From assembly GCA_002633005.1 (NCBI GenBank), contig NMRA01000049.1:1098011-1162010 (forward strand): a stretch of 64,000 nucleotides of DNA, in the 5' to 3' direction. The position numbers and the translations under genes are program-made. This stretch comes from Phoronis australis (taxonomy: Eukaryota; Phoronida; Phoronidae). Positions 45,744 to 57,439 of this stretch are shown in pieces (the first letter of the stretch is position 1; each line of letters starts with the position of its first letter). The notes under the pieces were generated by a model that was given only the letters and a program-made list of their open reading frames with translations, was not told the DNA's origin and did no database searches.

Positions 45744-48700
45744 CTGAAATGTTAAGCAGATAGCAACCATGATAATACTATAGTATGTACAAACACTAAT
45801 GCAGTTCTACTAGTATGCTACTAATAATACGTGCCATAATGACAATGATGAATATTTTGCTGCACTACCATTGGAAAATGTCTCCGCTATCTTTCTGAAC
45901 ACCTGGTTCTGTAGAGGCGAGGGGAAATTGCTCCTCCGTCTACTGGCAAACCAGACGTCGTAACTTGGATTTTGAACTCAGATTGTGAATTCCAGTTTCG
46001 AGATTAAGTTGAGTTTTATGAAGACAACACTGACATTACAGTCAAAAAGCAAACAACTTTTAAAAATACTTGTACTGAAAAGTCATAACCACAACCAGGA
46101 CAGCTTAACACAACAAAACAATATTCAATATATATATTGAAAATTCTATTTTTACACCTGGAATTAATGAATAGGTGTTAATTTACTTTAGGACAGTAAT
46201 TCTAAATTAGTACTAAACTGCAAGGGATAGTGCTAGGGCTTATCAATTTTCAGAAGTGTGAATATTTTAAACCCCGCAATCTCAAAAATGGTCACGAACT
46301 TTGGATGCCAAGGCATATCGGCAGAAACAGGACAGGAAGAAAAAAAGCATGTCTGTGTATTATCACGTTACAGTCTCTCTTTTCTTCCCAAACAGTCATT
46401 TTCCTGTAAACTAAAAATTCCGGGCTACCAGATCATGGAAACTAATAATACGATTAAGTAGATCCAGGGAGATCCATGTTAACTTGTGAATAAACACAGC
46501 TTGAAAATCATATTTGCTTTTGATTTATATTCGGTACCCTTTTTAATAAGAGCACGCCCTCCTTTATGCAATATTGTCAATGACTAGAAATCTCAGAACT
46601 TTTGCAATCAAAAGGACGAAGTTTGGATGGAATTACTAGTGCATTACTTACGACAATATTGTGTGCGCGAGACACAGCAGTGGTATATTACTTGGTAGTT
46701 GTTGCAGTACCGTGTTGATTCCGACAACAGTTGGTCGCACGTTTTACCCCCAAGAAACTGGATTCCTGGAGTGTTCCTCAGGCAGGCTGAAATACATGAG
46801 CAGTAGCCGTCTTGTACATGTCAGGGCTTATTCGCGTTGAAATTTGGAAAATCTGGCGTGCGTTCCGTAGACGCGAGAATCTCGCGAAAACGCGACAACA
46901 CTCAAGAATTCGCAAGATATGGTCGTGTACTACAAGCAAAGCTCGTGATGTCGTTAGATTCCTTAGATATTCTACACTGGCGGAGCTACAGTAAGGAGAC
47001 TACAGAGAAATGACAATGGGGCATTGACTTCTGCGATTCATCACATTTACAATTTTTTAAGCTATGGATAGATTTACAATTAATCATATAATTAGAGTGT
47101 TACTCAGAGATATTGTTTGTGCTTTATTTTAAATAAAAAATTCATAAAATGGATCTTAATACAAGTTAGTTCAGTCGAATCTTAAAGGAAAATGCCACCC
47201 AAAAAACAGCCTATTTTGTATCAATTTAGATCGAGTAGTTCCACTCGATAACAGCAAGTTCGACGGCAGGTGGAGGTGTTGAAATTAACCAATGACGTAA
47301 TCAGCCGTTCACAACACGCTTACTGGTGTCAACTTATCGCTTTATACATCATTTACACCAATAAATAATCAAATTTCGATGCAAAACCCTTTCAAATACA
47401 TCGAGTTCTTAAACAAAAGTACTTGTTGCTTTATTTCACTGTTACCGATTTATAGGTATTTGAACGCACTGAAGCCTACAGAGTTCGATCAAAGAGTGTA
47501 GATTCCTAGGTTCGGAAAGTGAAGCCAATTTATCATGGTCAATCCCAGGAGTTTGTGTCTGTTTGATGATGAATTCGAATCATTCTTCCGTAAAATACAG
47601 ACATGGAAGATAGCTGTGTGTTGTACTTTTAGACTTGCGATTTTTTCAGTTCTAAACACACAAAACGCTCCCAGCCAGTGCCTCGGAACCCGATCAGGCC
47701 CGTCGCGGCCGCCGGGAGTACACATCACAAACATAAACCAGCTTAAGTTGGAAACTAAACCTCCAGTCACGAAAAGACTATACTAGTGAGCCAAAGAAAT
47801 ATTGTGCACGTAATTATTTTGTTGAATTATCCACGAAACTGCAGCTCTACTTACTTGTCGGATGCCGCGAAGTCAACTGAAGTCGCCCTTTCACCGAACC
47901 GTCAGGGCAAAAGTTGTACAGTAACAATGATGTGAATAATGTATTTGTGTATCTAAATAAAGATTCCTCTAACATGTGACCATAGCATATAAAATCGAGT
48001 TATTGTTTCACAACAGCTTTCTGTCAGCAAACCCTGAATTAGCATGCTCTCACACGGATTCGGCGCCCGGTCAATTACCTTTATTGCATTTGAAGCCGGT
48101 AACGCAGTGGTTTATTCATTGCTGGCTTCTCAAAGCACTTGCACTCACGAATACTCCAAAGGCATTACAAATTGTATCTAATCAGACAGACTGTTTTGGC
48201 TTTATATAAGCATTGGTTAGGGTGAGAATAATTCATTTTGAAACAGAACGCAGAATAGCAAACGCCAACATGCAAGTCGCAATCCCGACTTAGACAAGAG
48301 CTCATCCGACAAAGACTTCGCAGGTGGATCGTTAAGTTTCACAGGCTATCAGTTCGAGGCGCCGTGAACATGCACAAGCAACGGAACGTATGGATACTTT
48401 GAAGTCGCACTTCGTCAAACTCACTGTCGACGACTGCCGGCCACAGACACGGAGATGTTTCACGGCCTCATACTTGCTATTAACAGCGTACTTTTCATTC
48501 TTCACTACCGCAAGCCACTTCCTAAGCATTTGGACTCTCGAGGAAGTCGAAAAAACGATACACCCGCTTTCCTCGCAACTTCATAATTCGGACAAGCGGG
48601 AACGATGAACCGCAACATAGCGGCATTCACTCTGTAAATGAACCACTGACGTCGCTGCGTCCTTTCTCACCTTCCTCACAGGTTTACGCGACACCTCTCG

Positions 48701-51700
48701 AGCGGCAAGGTAAGGTAGACCGTATACGAGGCGATGTGGATATAGTCCGATTAAGACGGTAAAAAATACTAATTTAATCGGGTGGCATTCTAAGGAACAT
48801 GCCACCCAAAAAACAACCTAATTTGTATCAATTTAGATCGAGTAGTTCTACTCCATAACAACACGTACGGTTGCGTTACCTGACACCTGACGGCAGACGG
48901 AGGTGATGAAATTATCCAATGACGTCATCGGTTTCACACGCAGTCTGTTGAGCAGTTCACAACACTGATTACTGGTGCCTGCATATCACTTGAAATCATC
49001 GTTTAACACCAATAAATCATCAAACTGCGATGTAAAACCCTTAAAAATACACCGAGTTCTTATAAAAACGTGTTGATTTATTTCGCTCTTACGGATTTAT
49101 TGGTATTTGGACACACCGTAGCCTACAAAGTTCGGCAGGCCAATAAGGTCCGTAGAAGGAGTTTGGGGTCTGTTCGGAGATAATTTCGCGAAGTATTTTC
49201 CGTGAGATACACACAGGAGAACCTAGATCTGCGTTGTTTAGACTTGTGATTTTTTGAGTTCTAAACACAAAACGCTGGTTATCCTGGCCAGTGGCTCGGA
49301 GCCCGATCAGGCCCGTCGCGGCCGGCCGGATTGACTCCGAGTGGTTATCCCGGCCAGTGGCTCGGAAACTGATCAGACGTCACGAACATAAACCAGCCAA
49401 GTTCTGTGGAAACTAAAGTTCCAGTCAAGATAATACTATACTAGTGAGCCAAAGTAATGTGCACGTGATTATGTTGGTGAATTAGCCACAAATCTACTTA
49501 CTGGTCTGGGGCAACGAATTCAGGTTCCGCTTTGGCCACAGCACCGTCAGGGCACATGCTGTACTTTGACAATCATTATTTGAGTAATGTAAATGTAAAT
49601 AAAGATTCCCCTAACACCTGGCCGTAGAATGAAAATCGAGTTGTTTCACAACAGTTTCTGCCAGCAAACACTAAATTAGGATGAGCTCACACGGCCTCGG
49701 TGTCCCATCAATTAGTTTATTATACCTAAAGCCGGTAACGCCGTGATTTATTCATTGCTGGCTTCTCAAACCATTTGCACTCACGAACACTCCAAAGGCA
49801 TTACAAATTGCATCTAATGATACTTTGTTTCAGTTTTACATAAGTATTGGTTAGGGTAAGAATAATTCATTTTGAAACAGAACGCTCAGTAATAAACGCC
49901 AACATGGCAACTCGCAATCCCGACTTAGGACGAGCTAGAGTTCATCAGTCCCGACTTCGCAGGTGGATCGTTAAGTTTTACAGGCTATCAATTCGAACAG
50001 GAATACAGTGATGAAGAAATACTAGAGAGGCGCCGTGAACAAGCTCAGGCAACGGAACGTATGGATTTCATTTTGGTAACCCGGCATTCGTCAGGCGCTG
50101 TGGACGTCTGCAGGCCACAGACAGTACGGAGATGTTTCACGGCCTCATATTTGCTATTTACATCGTACATTTCATTCTTCACTACCATGAGCCACTTCCT
50201 AAGCATTTCGGACTCTCAAGGAAGTTAAAAAAACGATATACCCGTTTTCCTCGCAGCTGCTTAGTTCGGACAAGCGGGAACGATGCACTGCAACATAGCG
50301 GCATTCACCGCTCTGCATATGAACCACTTACGTCGCTAGCGTCATTTCTCACCTTCCTCACAGGTTAACGCGACACCTCTTGGCAAGGTAAGGTCAACCG
50401 TATGCGAGGCGAAGTGTATATAGACCGATTAAGACGGCAAAAAAACTAATTAAATCGGTTGGCATTCTCCTTTAAGCTCAGAGAACTGATAACATCTGTA
50501 GCCTTCATGTCGGCGAATGTCTTGCAGACATCTACGAGAAATCATTATGGCGATTTGTAGCAAGATCACAAAAACAGCGGATTTGATTATTTTCATAGCT
50601 TTGGTGAAAGTTGATTTCTTCCCAAAAATAATCCCCAAAAGTGAGTTTCTCAACCTAAATCAGAATGTCTCTTTGATTGTTAGATCAAAGTTTTACATGG
50701 AGCGTGGCTTAGTGCGCATGACATTTACAGAAAGGAAAGTTTAAGTATGCACGTATTATGAAAACGCAGGCGCTCATCAAGAAAATTTGATTTCTTTGTC
50801 TGACTAAAGGAAATTTCTTGTGAAATTGTTTGGACTGTTGATAACAATCACAACACAATTTGTGCAGTTGGTGGAGATTAAAGGAAACCTGAACTTCGCG
50901 GGGTTCCAGTCTCTCGAACCAGCCCTGACATCGAGGCTGATATCAGAAAATCATTTTTCTCGCCGATTATGCCCCATTGAGAGATCAACATTCAATGAAC
51001 AAGCACCTGTTTACACAATGTCATCATAATTTAGTTGAAATTTAACTTAAATTAATAAAACCCGACGATTACTCTTTTGTGGGTGTCCAAACAAAGTTAA
51101 ACTTGTCGATGTGAACTAATAAATTATAGTGAATTTGATTTCTCTGTTGAACGCATCAAATTAAACTACTCACTCTCGCAGTACATTCGCCTTGTGCCGC
51201 AGCAATGCTGTTGAAGGACGGGGTGACGACAGCCTCTAGCTCCCACTCTGTCAAACACTTGTTTGCACGTCATACCACTCACTCGAACGTTTCGAGTGTC
51301 GGAGCAATCTAAACCGAAAACAAATGTTTTGTCTCTCTCATTTCATTTAACCTCATAGTTCGACCAGTTTTGAACTCCATGAGGTGGACACAATTTGCCG
51401 AATGATTCGAATTTTGCGTTACTTTGGAATAACCCCACATGTGCATTTAGTTAAAAAGGGTAGCATTCACCCTACTTCATGGTCAACGTGGATTTAAAAG
51501 TATTTTTGATGTATTAAAAATGATTATCTGAAGACCACTGCCCAGAAGTTTGAGGATGTCGGATACATTTATGATCCTTGTATGTGGAGGAGGTTTTATA
51601 AAATTCCTATTTAAGAGTAAACGATACAAAAAATGCCAGTTTCAATACAAAGTGATGCATAAGATACTTCCTACAAACGCTTGGTTATTTATAACTTCTA

Positions 51701-53359
51701 ATGTTGATTCTGGATCTTGTATTTTCTGTACACTTATTTTGGCTCGACATTCAGAGCCTGTTATTAGCAAACGTCCGAACACCATTTGGAAAAAGACAAT
51801 TATACTTTTTGAAACGCCGTTTAAAAAAACACTTATTTTCAAATTTTCTTCAATTTAAGATTAAAGTTTTCCATCTAACGTTTTCACACTAGGGTAGAAA
51901 TATGTTTCAACCGCAATAGAAAATAGGTCAAATCTAAGAGATAAGATGGAAACATTACAGACTAAGTACTTAACTAATGACACAAGAATTAATGTGAAGT
52001 CAATGATTCCATGACGTTGACACAATGTGGTTTAGGTTAACCTGGCGAACCAGCTTGCCCTTACGAAGCGTTCACGTATTCTGAGTAAATTATCCTCTCC
52101 AGGATGCAGTATAATAACCTCACGAAAATGTTCCACGAGTATGCTACATTATTCTTTTGAGGGTGCTGGCGAAAATCTGTCAAACTATTCCGCAAAATCG
52201 AGCGTTGATTGGGTTAAAGTGTTCACAAGGACCTGGCCCAGGATAAAAGGTGCTGGGTAGCTTACTTTCTGGTTGGCCTTTCAAATCGTTATTTCGGCAC
52301 ACAGCGGCTTGAAATTACGTCGTGATCCCCCTCTCCTTCGAAAAACCGGTTATCCAAAGTTCTTACCCGGGCCCGTCCTGTGAAGAATATCTCGGACCTT
52401 TCGTGATCTTGACTCTAGAGGATCAGGAACTGTGTCGTCAGAGGAAAGCTCGTGAGGTGGCGCTGGTGGTGACTCGGCAGGAATCGTCACGGTGATATCT
52501 GAAACGTTTTTTTTTTTAAATTTTCAATGCTGCTCTCGCAAATGTATTTAAGCCAAAAGTGTTTAATTAACTTAATGAACTTTTCATGAAGTGTAGATGA
52601 CGACGCATTTTCGTACGTTCGTTTGGCGCAATCACATGAGTTCTACAAAAATGCTATCTGAAAATAAATCAAAACATCTTCAAGTTGTCCACTTACTTGG
52701 TATCAAGTCATCCCGTTTCAACTTTTCAATCACAAACTCATCATCTTCATCAATCTGAAAGACGAAGAATTACATTAACGTAATCCATTCAGTAAGACTA
52801 CAAAATATTTCCAACGACATCACGTTTTCTGATCATTTGATAAATATGTTAATTGTTTATAAATATTGATAGTTGCGAAAATGAAGAGTTGTTTTTGTCG
52901 AAAACGTGACTTGATAGAATTGATTTTATCAAGCATCAAAATTTTTACAATTCTCAATTAGATTTTGTCATTGCAGGTAACTTTTTTAAAACGGTAACAA
53001 ACCCGCCTTCCAGCACAAGTAACATTTTTTTATTTAGATCGCTGACCGTGGTGAAATGTTTTTCAAATTGTTCTTTGATAAAATTTTAGATGATTTTAGG
53101 ACTTCAAAAGAGCTGATAGTTTATCGCTTGAGATAAAGCCCTACAGGTTGGACATGTCACGGAATGTCTTTTGATGCGAGAGAATGATCTAAACAAATTG
53201 AGACCGATTTTGTAATGAAACGTGGTACGCATCATGAGCTCGCTTCTTGGACAGAATGCAGGTTTGATAACCGCTTCAATTCTAAAATTTCAATCCTACC
53301 GCAGGAAGACCGTATGCCTCGATGACGAATGCAGTTAGAAGTACTGCTATCACCTTCAT
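45514..53359 (-). CDS. Secreted protein with three six-cysteine repeats, 6 exons
   Basis: Coding exons on the minus strand: 53300-53359, 52697-52754, 52367-52498, 51174-51308, 46652-46786 and 45514-45743. Joined they give 249 residues with every junction in frame (first intron phase 0, the rest phase 1). Exon 1 is a signal peptide (MKVIAVLLTAFVIEAYG). Exons 2 and 3 encode an acidic, proline-containing, probably disordered region with a basic stretch (SRSRKVR) that could be a processing site. Exons 4, 5 and 6 each encode one repeat with the spacing C-x(12-20)-C-x(10-12)-C-x8-CC-x6-C. The fixed end C-x8-CC-x6-C and the Y before the last cysteine occur in all three. The repeat recalls ShKT or PLAC modules (six cysteines; CC-x-T in two of the three), but the last spacing differs, so I do not assign it. 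It is probably extracellular; function unknown. Confidence 0.8.
46652..46786 (-). CDS. Six-cysteine gene exon 5 (repeat 2)
   Basis: A 135-nt exon, phase 1 at both ends, acceptor ATGTATTTCAG, donor C|GTAAGT. Key segments: LGGKTCDQLL, STRYCNNYQ and HCCVSRTQYC. Same length as exon 4. Confidence 0.8.
46790..47185. other. Intron 4 sequence of the six-cysteine gene
   Basis: No exon or repeat recognised between exon 5 and the left end of the TTAA-flanked element pair. Confidence 0.4.
48303..48608 (+). pseudogene. P2X7-tail-like ORF relic, element unit A
   Basis: In one frame FAGGSLSFTGYQFE precedes a stop. The downstream part (CRPQTRRCFTASYLL, SFFTTASHFLSI) is open in another frame. It matches the unit B copy at 49959-50230. 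Confidence 0.5.
49959..50230 (+). pseudogene. P2X7-tail-like ORF relic, element unit B
   Basis: An open frame reads AGGSLSFTGYQFEQEYSDEE, ILERRREQAQATERMD, then CRPQTVRRCFTASYLL and ends at TAA. GYQFEPEYSDEE-like starts are characteristic of invertebrate proteins with a P2X7 intracellular-like cysteine domain; here that domain is missing. An upstream ATG (MATRNPDLG) is in another frame, so the copy is frameshifted. Confidence 0.5.
50480..51170. other. Intron 4 remainder, no gene
   Basis: Right of the TTAA element to exon 4 of the six-cysteine gene. Open frames near 50517-50744 and 50820-51029 lack domains. Confidence 0.35.
51174..51308 (-). CDS. Six-cysteine gene exon 4 (repeat 1)
   Basis: A 135-nt exon with acceptor TCGGTTTAG and donor A|GTGAGT, phase 1 at both ends. 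Key segments: CSDTRNVRVSGMTC, RGCRHPVLQ and HCCGTRRMYC. Confidence 0.8.
51550..51890 (+). mobile_element. LINE ORF2 C-terminal relic (second family)
   Basis: The frame reads CQFQYKVMHKILPTNAWLF, then SGSCIFC, matching the FQYxxLHRILPTNxxL...CxFC segment near the end of L1/Tx1-like reverse transcriptase proteins. The expected HLFWxC block is lost. It lies in intron 3 of the six-cysteine gene, on the opposite strand. Confidence 0.6.
51893..52366. other. Intron 3 of the six-cysteine gene, no other feature
   Basis: No repeat or frame recognised between the LINE relic and the exon 3 donor. Confidence 0.35.
52367..52498 (-). CDS. Six-cysteine gene exon 3 (linker)
   Basis: Acceptor CGTTTCAG, donor G|GTAAGA, 132 nt. 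Encodes a Pro/Glu/Ser/Asp-rich linker (AESPPAPPHELSSDD) followed by SRSRKVRDILHR. Confidence 0.75.
52697..52754 (-). CDS. Six-cysteine gene exon 2
   Basis: A 58-nt exon, phase 0 in and phase 1 out, acceptor GTCTTTCAG, donor A|GTAAGT. Encodes IDEDDEFVIEKLKRDDLIP. Confidence 0.75.
52760..53290. other. Intron 1 of the six-cysteine gene
   Basis: AT-rich intron, no other feature recognised. Confidence 0.45.
53300..53359 (-). CDS. Six-cysteine gene exon 1 (signal peptide)
   Basis: The start ATG is at 53359-53357 (ACAGTATGA context). Twenty codons with a hydrophobic core end at donor GCG|GTAGGA, phase 0. Confidence 0.75.
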
Positions 53360-53685
53360 ACTGTATGTCGAGCTATTTGGAGAATGGAAACAACGGGAGA
53401 CGTATGCAGCTTTTATTTGTAATTCAAAGAGGAAGATGTTTCTTATCGAAAAAAGCAGCGCTAAAATAACGGAAACCTGTTGTGAGTGATTCTGGAACGT
53501 GTTTATAAAACGGAGTGTTTCTAATGTTTTGTCCTTTCCGTTCCACTAAACTACTTTTTAATTTCCCTGTTCCTTGTCCCCGTACAGTTCACAAGTTTAG
53601 AGCAACATCAGTCACATGCACAGATTGAATATTTTTCTAACCATGTCACGAGACCATAGTAAAATTTATCAGAAAAGGAAGGTAC

Positions 53686-54010
53686 GGCGAAAGCAAAACA
53701 GTGGTATCAATAACACGACCAAACTTTGTTTAATATGTATGTTCAAGATGAAATCTCAAAAGGCTGCTACAGTTTTTTAAATTGTCATTTCGTATTCGTT
53801 TTATAAGACTTTTGATTTTTTTTTCACGAAAATAGTCAAAGTCCAATTTTTGACAACCCCTCACACAAAAGAAGGACATTACAGAAACAAAAACATTTGC
53901 AGAACAGCGTATTGAGCATAGCATCTGAAAGTTTCGTATGAATCTGGTCCTTTGAAGATGTTCGGATGGTAGCCAACTTTGGAAATTTATCAAGAGATTG
54001 GGATTGATAC
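53686..54010. repeat. Dispersed repeat family Z copy
   Basis: Shares TGGTATCAATAACAC, ATGTTCAAGATGAAATCTCAAAA and CATCTGAAAGTTTC with 470-840 and 63320-63700. It lies directly upstream of the six-cysteine gene. Confidence 0.6.
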
Positions 54011-54140
54011 GGTTCCGCTTCCTTATTAATGAATAAAGGTTTAGCCATGCCAACGTTAGCACATACAAATAGATTAAAAAAGCTAGGTCAATAAGTAAGA
54101 AGTAACGAGTATAGAAACTGCATTTTGCAATCTTTCGGAA

Positions 54141-54455
54141 ATAGGCACAGTCGTGCAGAGCATGAGAGCAAATTGGCATCGTGGTGCGGAGCATGCGAGT
54201 AAATGGGCCTAATTGTGCGGAGCATAAGAGCAAATACACGGGCGGATCCATGGTTTTTATTTAGGGGGGGGGCAGGGCAGAGTATTAGCCAGGATTTTGC
54301 TCGTCAGACGGCGCACCCCCGAACTGCCAAATGGAATCTGGGAGAGTTTTAGGGGGCAATGGACCCCTTGGCCCCCTCTAAATCCGCCACTGAAATAGGC
54401 CTCGTCGTGCGGAGCATGAGAGCAAATAGACCAAGTTGTGCGGAGCATAAGAGCA
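54141..54455. repeat. ~32-bp minisatellite interrupted by a MITE
   Basis: Five units built on GTGCGGAGCATGAGAGCAAAT; three lie left of the MITE at 54237-54392 and two right of it. Confidence 0.8.
54237..54392. mobile_element. CAC/CAG-ended MITE, 5-bp TSD
   Basis: A 156-bp element with ends CACGGGCGGATCC...AAATCCGCCACTG and an exact AAATA duplication (54232-54236 and 54393-54397). It is inserted inside a minisatellite. Confidence 0.85.
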
Positions 54456-54459
54456 AATT

Positions 54460-55880
54460 CCAGACTTAAGTCACTCGTCATGCAACAGAACCCTGGTATT
54501 AACGGAATCTCAAAGTAGGTCACGAAAACACCCGAGATGCTCCATGAGCGTTATCGTGTACATTTAGTACAAACAAAAATACAAGTTTGTGCAACGGATT
54601 TACCGCCAAATCCAATCCTTGTCATTCTAACAGAATTTTAAGGCACTAAAGTAATTTTCTCGAGGTTAAAACCACTCAGACATATACATGGAGTTTAAAT
54701 ATCTTACCGTCACTGATTTCCTGCACCACTCTGACTTCAGTGCACGCCGTATTTGAACGATCAATCGGCTAAATTTTTATCTTTTTACTGACAATAAACG
54801 ACTTGACTATGTTTGATTGGCCCATATTTTGAACACAAATTGTGCCTAAGAAGTCTCGCACATATTCTCAAACCCATGCACAAAGTGGACCTTGTACAAC
54901 TGTATGTACACAGTATTACCTGTGCCAGATCAAGTAGGTCTTGTACCGAGACTGATGACATATGTTATGAGATTACTTTATTTTGGTTGGTTCATTCTCT
55001 CAGGATATCTTAATGATTGGCGAGCGGTGGCCATTACAAATAGTATGGTTAGGACAATTTGTCTTCAGACAAGGAAGTTCATGACAACAGCAAACTGTAT
55101 GCAGAAATTAGGGGCATTGGTAAATATGTAATTCAAGCCACCTCACGTGCTATTACAATTTGGGGCGATTGCTACTTTGATGAACATTCGTCGAGTTTAA
55201 GTTATCAACGAGCAGCAGTACATGTAATTTAGCAACATTATTTTCCAATCATACAAGTATCAACAAGATTTTATAGAGCATAATATATAAATTCCACGAG
55301 CACGATTTGCACTTGTGAAAAAAAAACCAGTACAGTTCATTTGCTAGCCAATACATGTATGCAGCAGAATTTGTCTGTGTTTTATTAAATACAATACTTG
55401 GCTACGTTCGCAAGACTCTAGCTCCAAAACTTTCGAATTTTCTTGTTAGTGTTGAGTTATTTCCATCATGCAGTCGTGTGTGATGCAAACTTTAATGCAA
55501 ACAGAGAGACAAAACACACTGTTTTGACGTCGAATCTGGTTTTACTACGTCGAAATTAATTTTTTATGACGGATTCAACGGTGAGAGTAAAATAAGGGGA
55601 GATTTAGTAAGACCTCAACCGTTTTATTACTTTCATTAGACATAGCATCCGATTTATGTCACTTGTTACACTAAATATGATCTCAACTGGTCCCTTGTTC
55701 AGATAAAAAGTTGTTTCTTATTAAGAACTGACATTTGGTTAATACTCGAGGCCATAGTCGGCGCATAAAATTCTTTAGCATACCATAAAATGCTTAGTAA
55801 AAAATAAACAGCCAGTTCTTTCTAAACCCAGATATCACTCGTAATTTCGTCCATATCGGAAATTAAGTGGTCTAAATTCA
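54460..55880. other. No gene recognised
   Basis: AT-rich intergenic sequence. Open frames at 54813-55131 have no domain or splice support. Confidence 0.35.
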
Positions 55881-57138
55881 AAGTTAGTGCGGCAAATGAG
55901 GGCGGTCGGGTTGAATTGTACATGTCGAAAGGGGGTACTCAAAGAACTCTCGCAATCATAAGCAAAGATTTCAGTGGGTTTTTTTTGTCAGTGAGTTCAC
56001 GTTTACCGCGTGAACCGTTATATGTACCTCTGAAATGAGCAAAAATACACCTTAATACGAATGCCTCGTCTCCCATATTCCCTCGGTTGCCTGTCACTGT
56101 TTGCAAGCATATATAAATTGCTTATAACATTCCGTTTTGATAAACAAATTCGTTGGTTTCTGATTTACTTGTTTATGTATCTACGAAAATCGACAGATTC
56201 ATAGATGATTTTTGACAATTTGAAACTAATCTTGTAAGAATTGATGATGTTTCAGTGAATGTATAATTACAGCCTGAAGTTAGAAAAACTCTATAATCCG
56301 ATCCCCAAATAGTAAAGTACACTTTTAGACGATTTTTGCATGTCTAAAACAACTCTGAAAGACCTTGATGAAATTCGGTTTCACAAACCGTAGATAGAAA
56401 AAACGTTTTAAAAATCCTCAAGTTAATAAAATTACTGACTCCTTGCTTGGAAAGGTTGTCTTTGCACTTCCTCCAGTTGGTTATTTAGTTTCCAGTAGTA
56501 TTGAGCAATGAATTTTTGTTATTCAATACTGAATTGATTGCTTGTCCTGATTCGTGTGGACGTCATGACTGACGTACCCACGTTAAGAATAAGATGGAAA
56601 CCTGCGCGCAGAATTTCAGTGATCCACGGGAACTGAACTTGAACTCCAGGCGTTCAGGAAGTGTGTACATTTTTGGGGCACACTATCCTTATCCCCAACC
56701 ACCAGAAACTGGACTATACCGGTCGTTTTTTAACTAGGCATTTTGAAACAGCAAGTACTATACCAGGGGCTTCGTGACTTCACCTTTAAAAAAATTCCCT
56801 TCAAAGAATGGCCATAATAAAATAAAGTTTTCCCGAAACTATAGATCACACTGACGAATCTTGACCTTCTAGAACGAGCGCAGACGACTGGTACGAGATG
56901 CACCTGTCTCGTGTGAATCGCAACTCAGTGAGCTGCCACTGAGCAACTAGCTTTAGTTCATCGGGAATGTCGTTCACACGTACTCTAACCGTTAGAGGCT
57001 CTCTGCAGTTTATTGAGTTATAGCTATTTGGAGTGACTGCTCCTCGCTACCGGTCAGATTGGTCCTACCCAATTCTGACTCTCCGTGTTGGTTCACGGTT
57101 ACTCAACTCCGATCGCTTCACTTCCCGCAGGATTGTCC

Positions 57139-57278
57139 CAGGGACGGATTCAGCATTTTGAGTTGGGGGGGACGACCCGGGGGGGGGGGGCAGGAGTGAG
57201 TCGCGCCAAGCGGTTTACACGGGCAGTCAGAATTCGCACCCCCGAACTGCCACTTGAAATGGGAGTCTGGGAGAATTT
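57139..57278. mobile_element. CAG-ended MITE running into the assembly gap
   Basis: Begins CAGGGACGGATTCAGC and contains the CCCGAACTGCCA block of the family. The right end is lost in the N run. Confidence 0.65.
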
Positions 57279-57386
57279 NNNNNNNNNNNNNNNNNNNNNN
57301 NNNNNNNNNNNNNNNNNNNNNNNNNNNNNNNNNNNNNNNNNNNNNNNNNNNNNNNNNNNNNNNNNNNNNNNNNNNNNNNNNNNNNN
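57279..57386. other. Assembly gap (108 N)
   Basis: A run of N characters. The sequence resumes in repeat X copy C, so the gap probably hides the rest of the MITE. Confidence 0.99.
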
Positions 57387-57439
57387 GGTAGTGGCGATCG
57401 GAGGGGGGGGGGGTGGCGAAGTCAAAATGGTTTGTGCCC

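Larger units (their letters stand above)
47186..50471. mobile_element. Two tandem TTAA-flanked elements (Kolobok/piggyBac-type)
   Basis: Outer ends AGGAAAATGCCACCC and (inverted) AGGAGAATGCCAACC sit between TTAA at 47182-47185 and TTAA at 50472-50475, the target type of Kolobok and piggyBac. Inside are two diverged head-to-tail units, about 47186-48790 and 48792-50471, meeting at a palindrome-like junction GGTGGCATTCTAAGGAACAT. Both units carry a decayed ORF near their right end. The pair lies in intron 4 of the minus-strand six-cysteine gene. Confidence 0.7.

Noticed and set aside
53730-54251. 173-codon minus-strand frame
   Set aside because: Overlaps repeat family Z and a minisatellite, and the frame is not kept in other Z copies.
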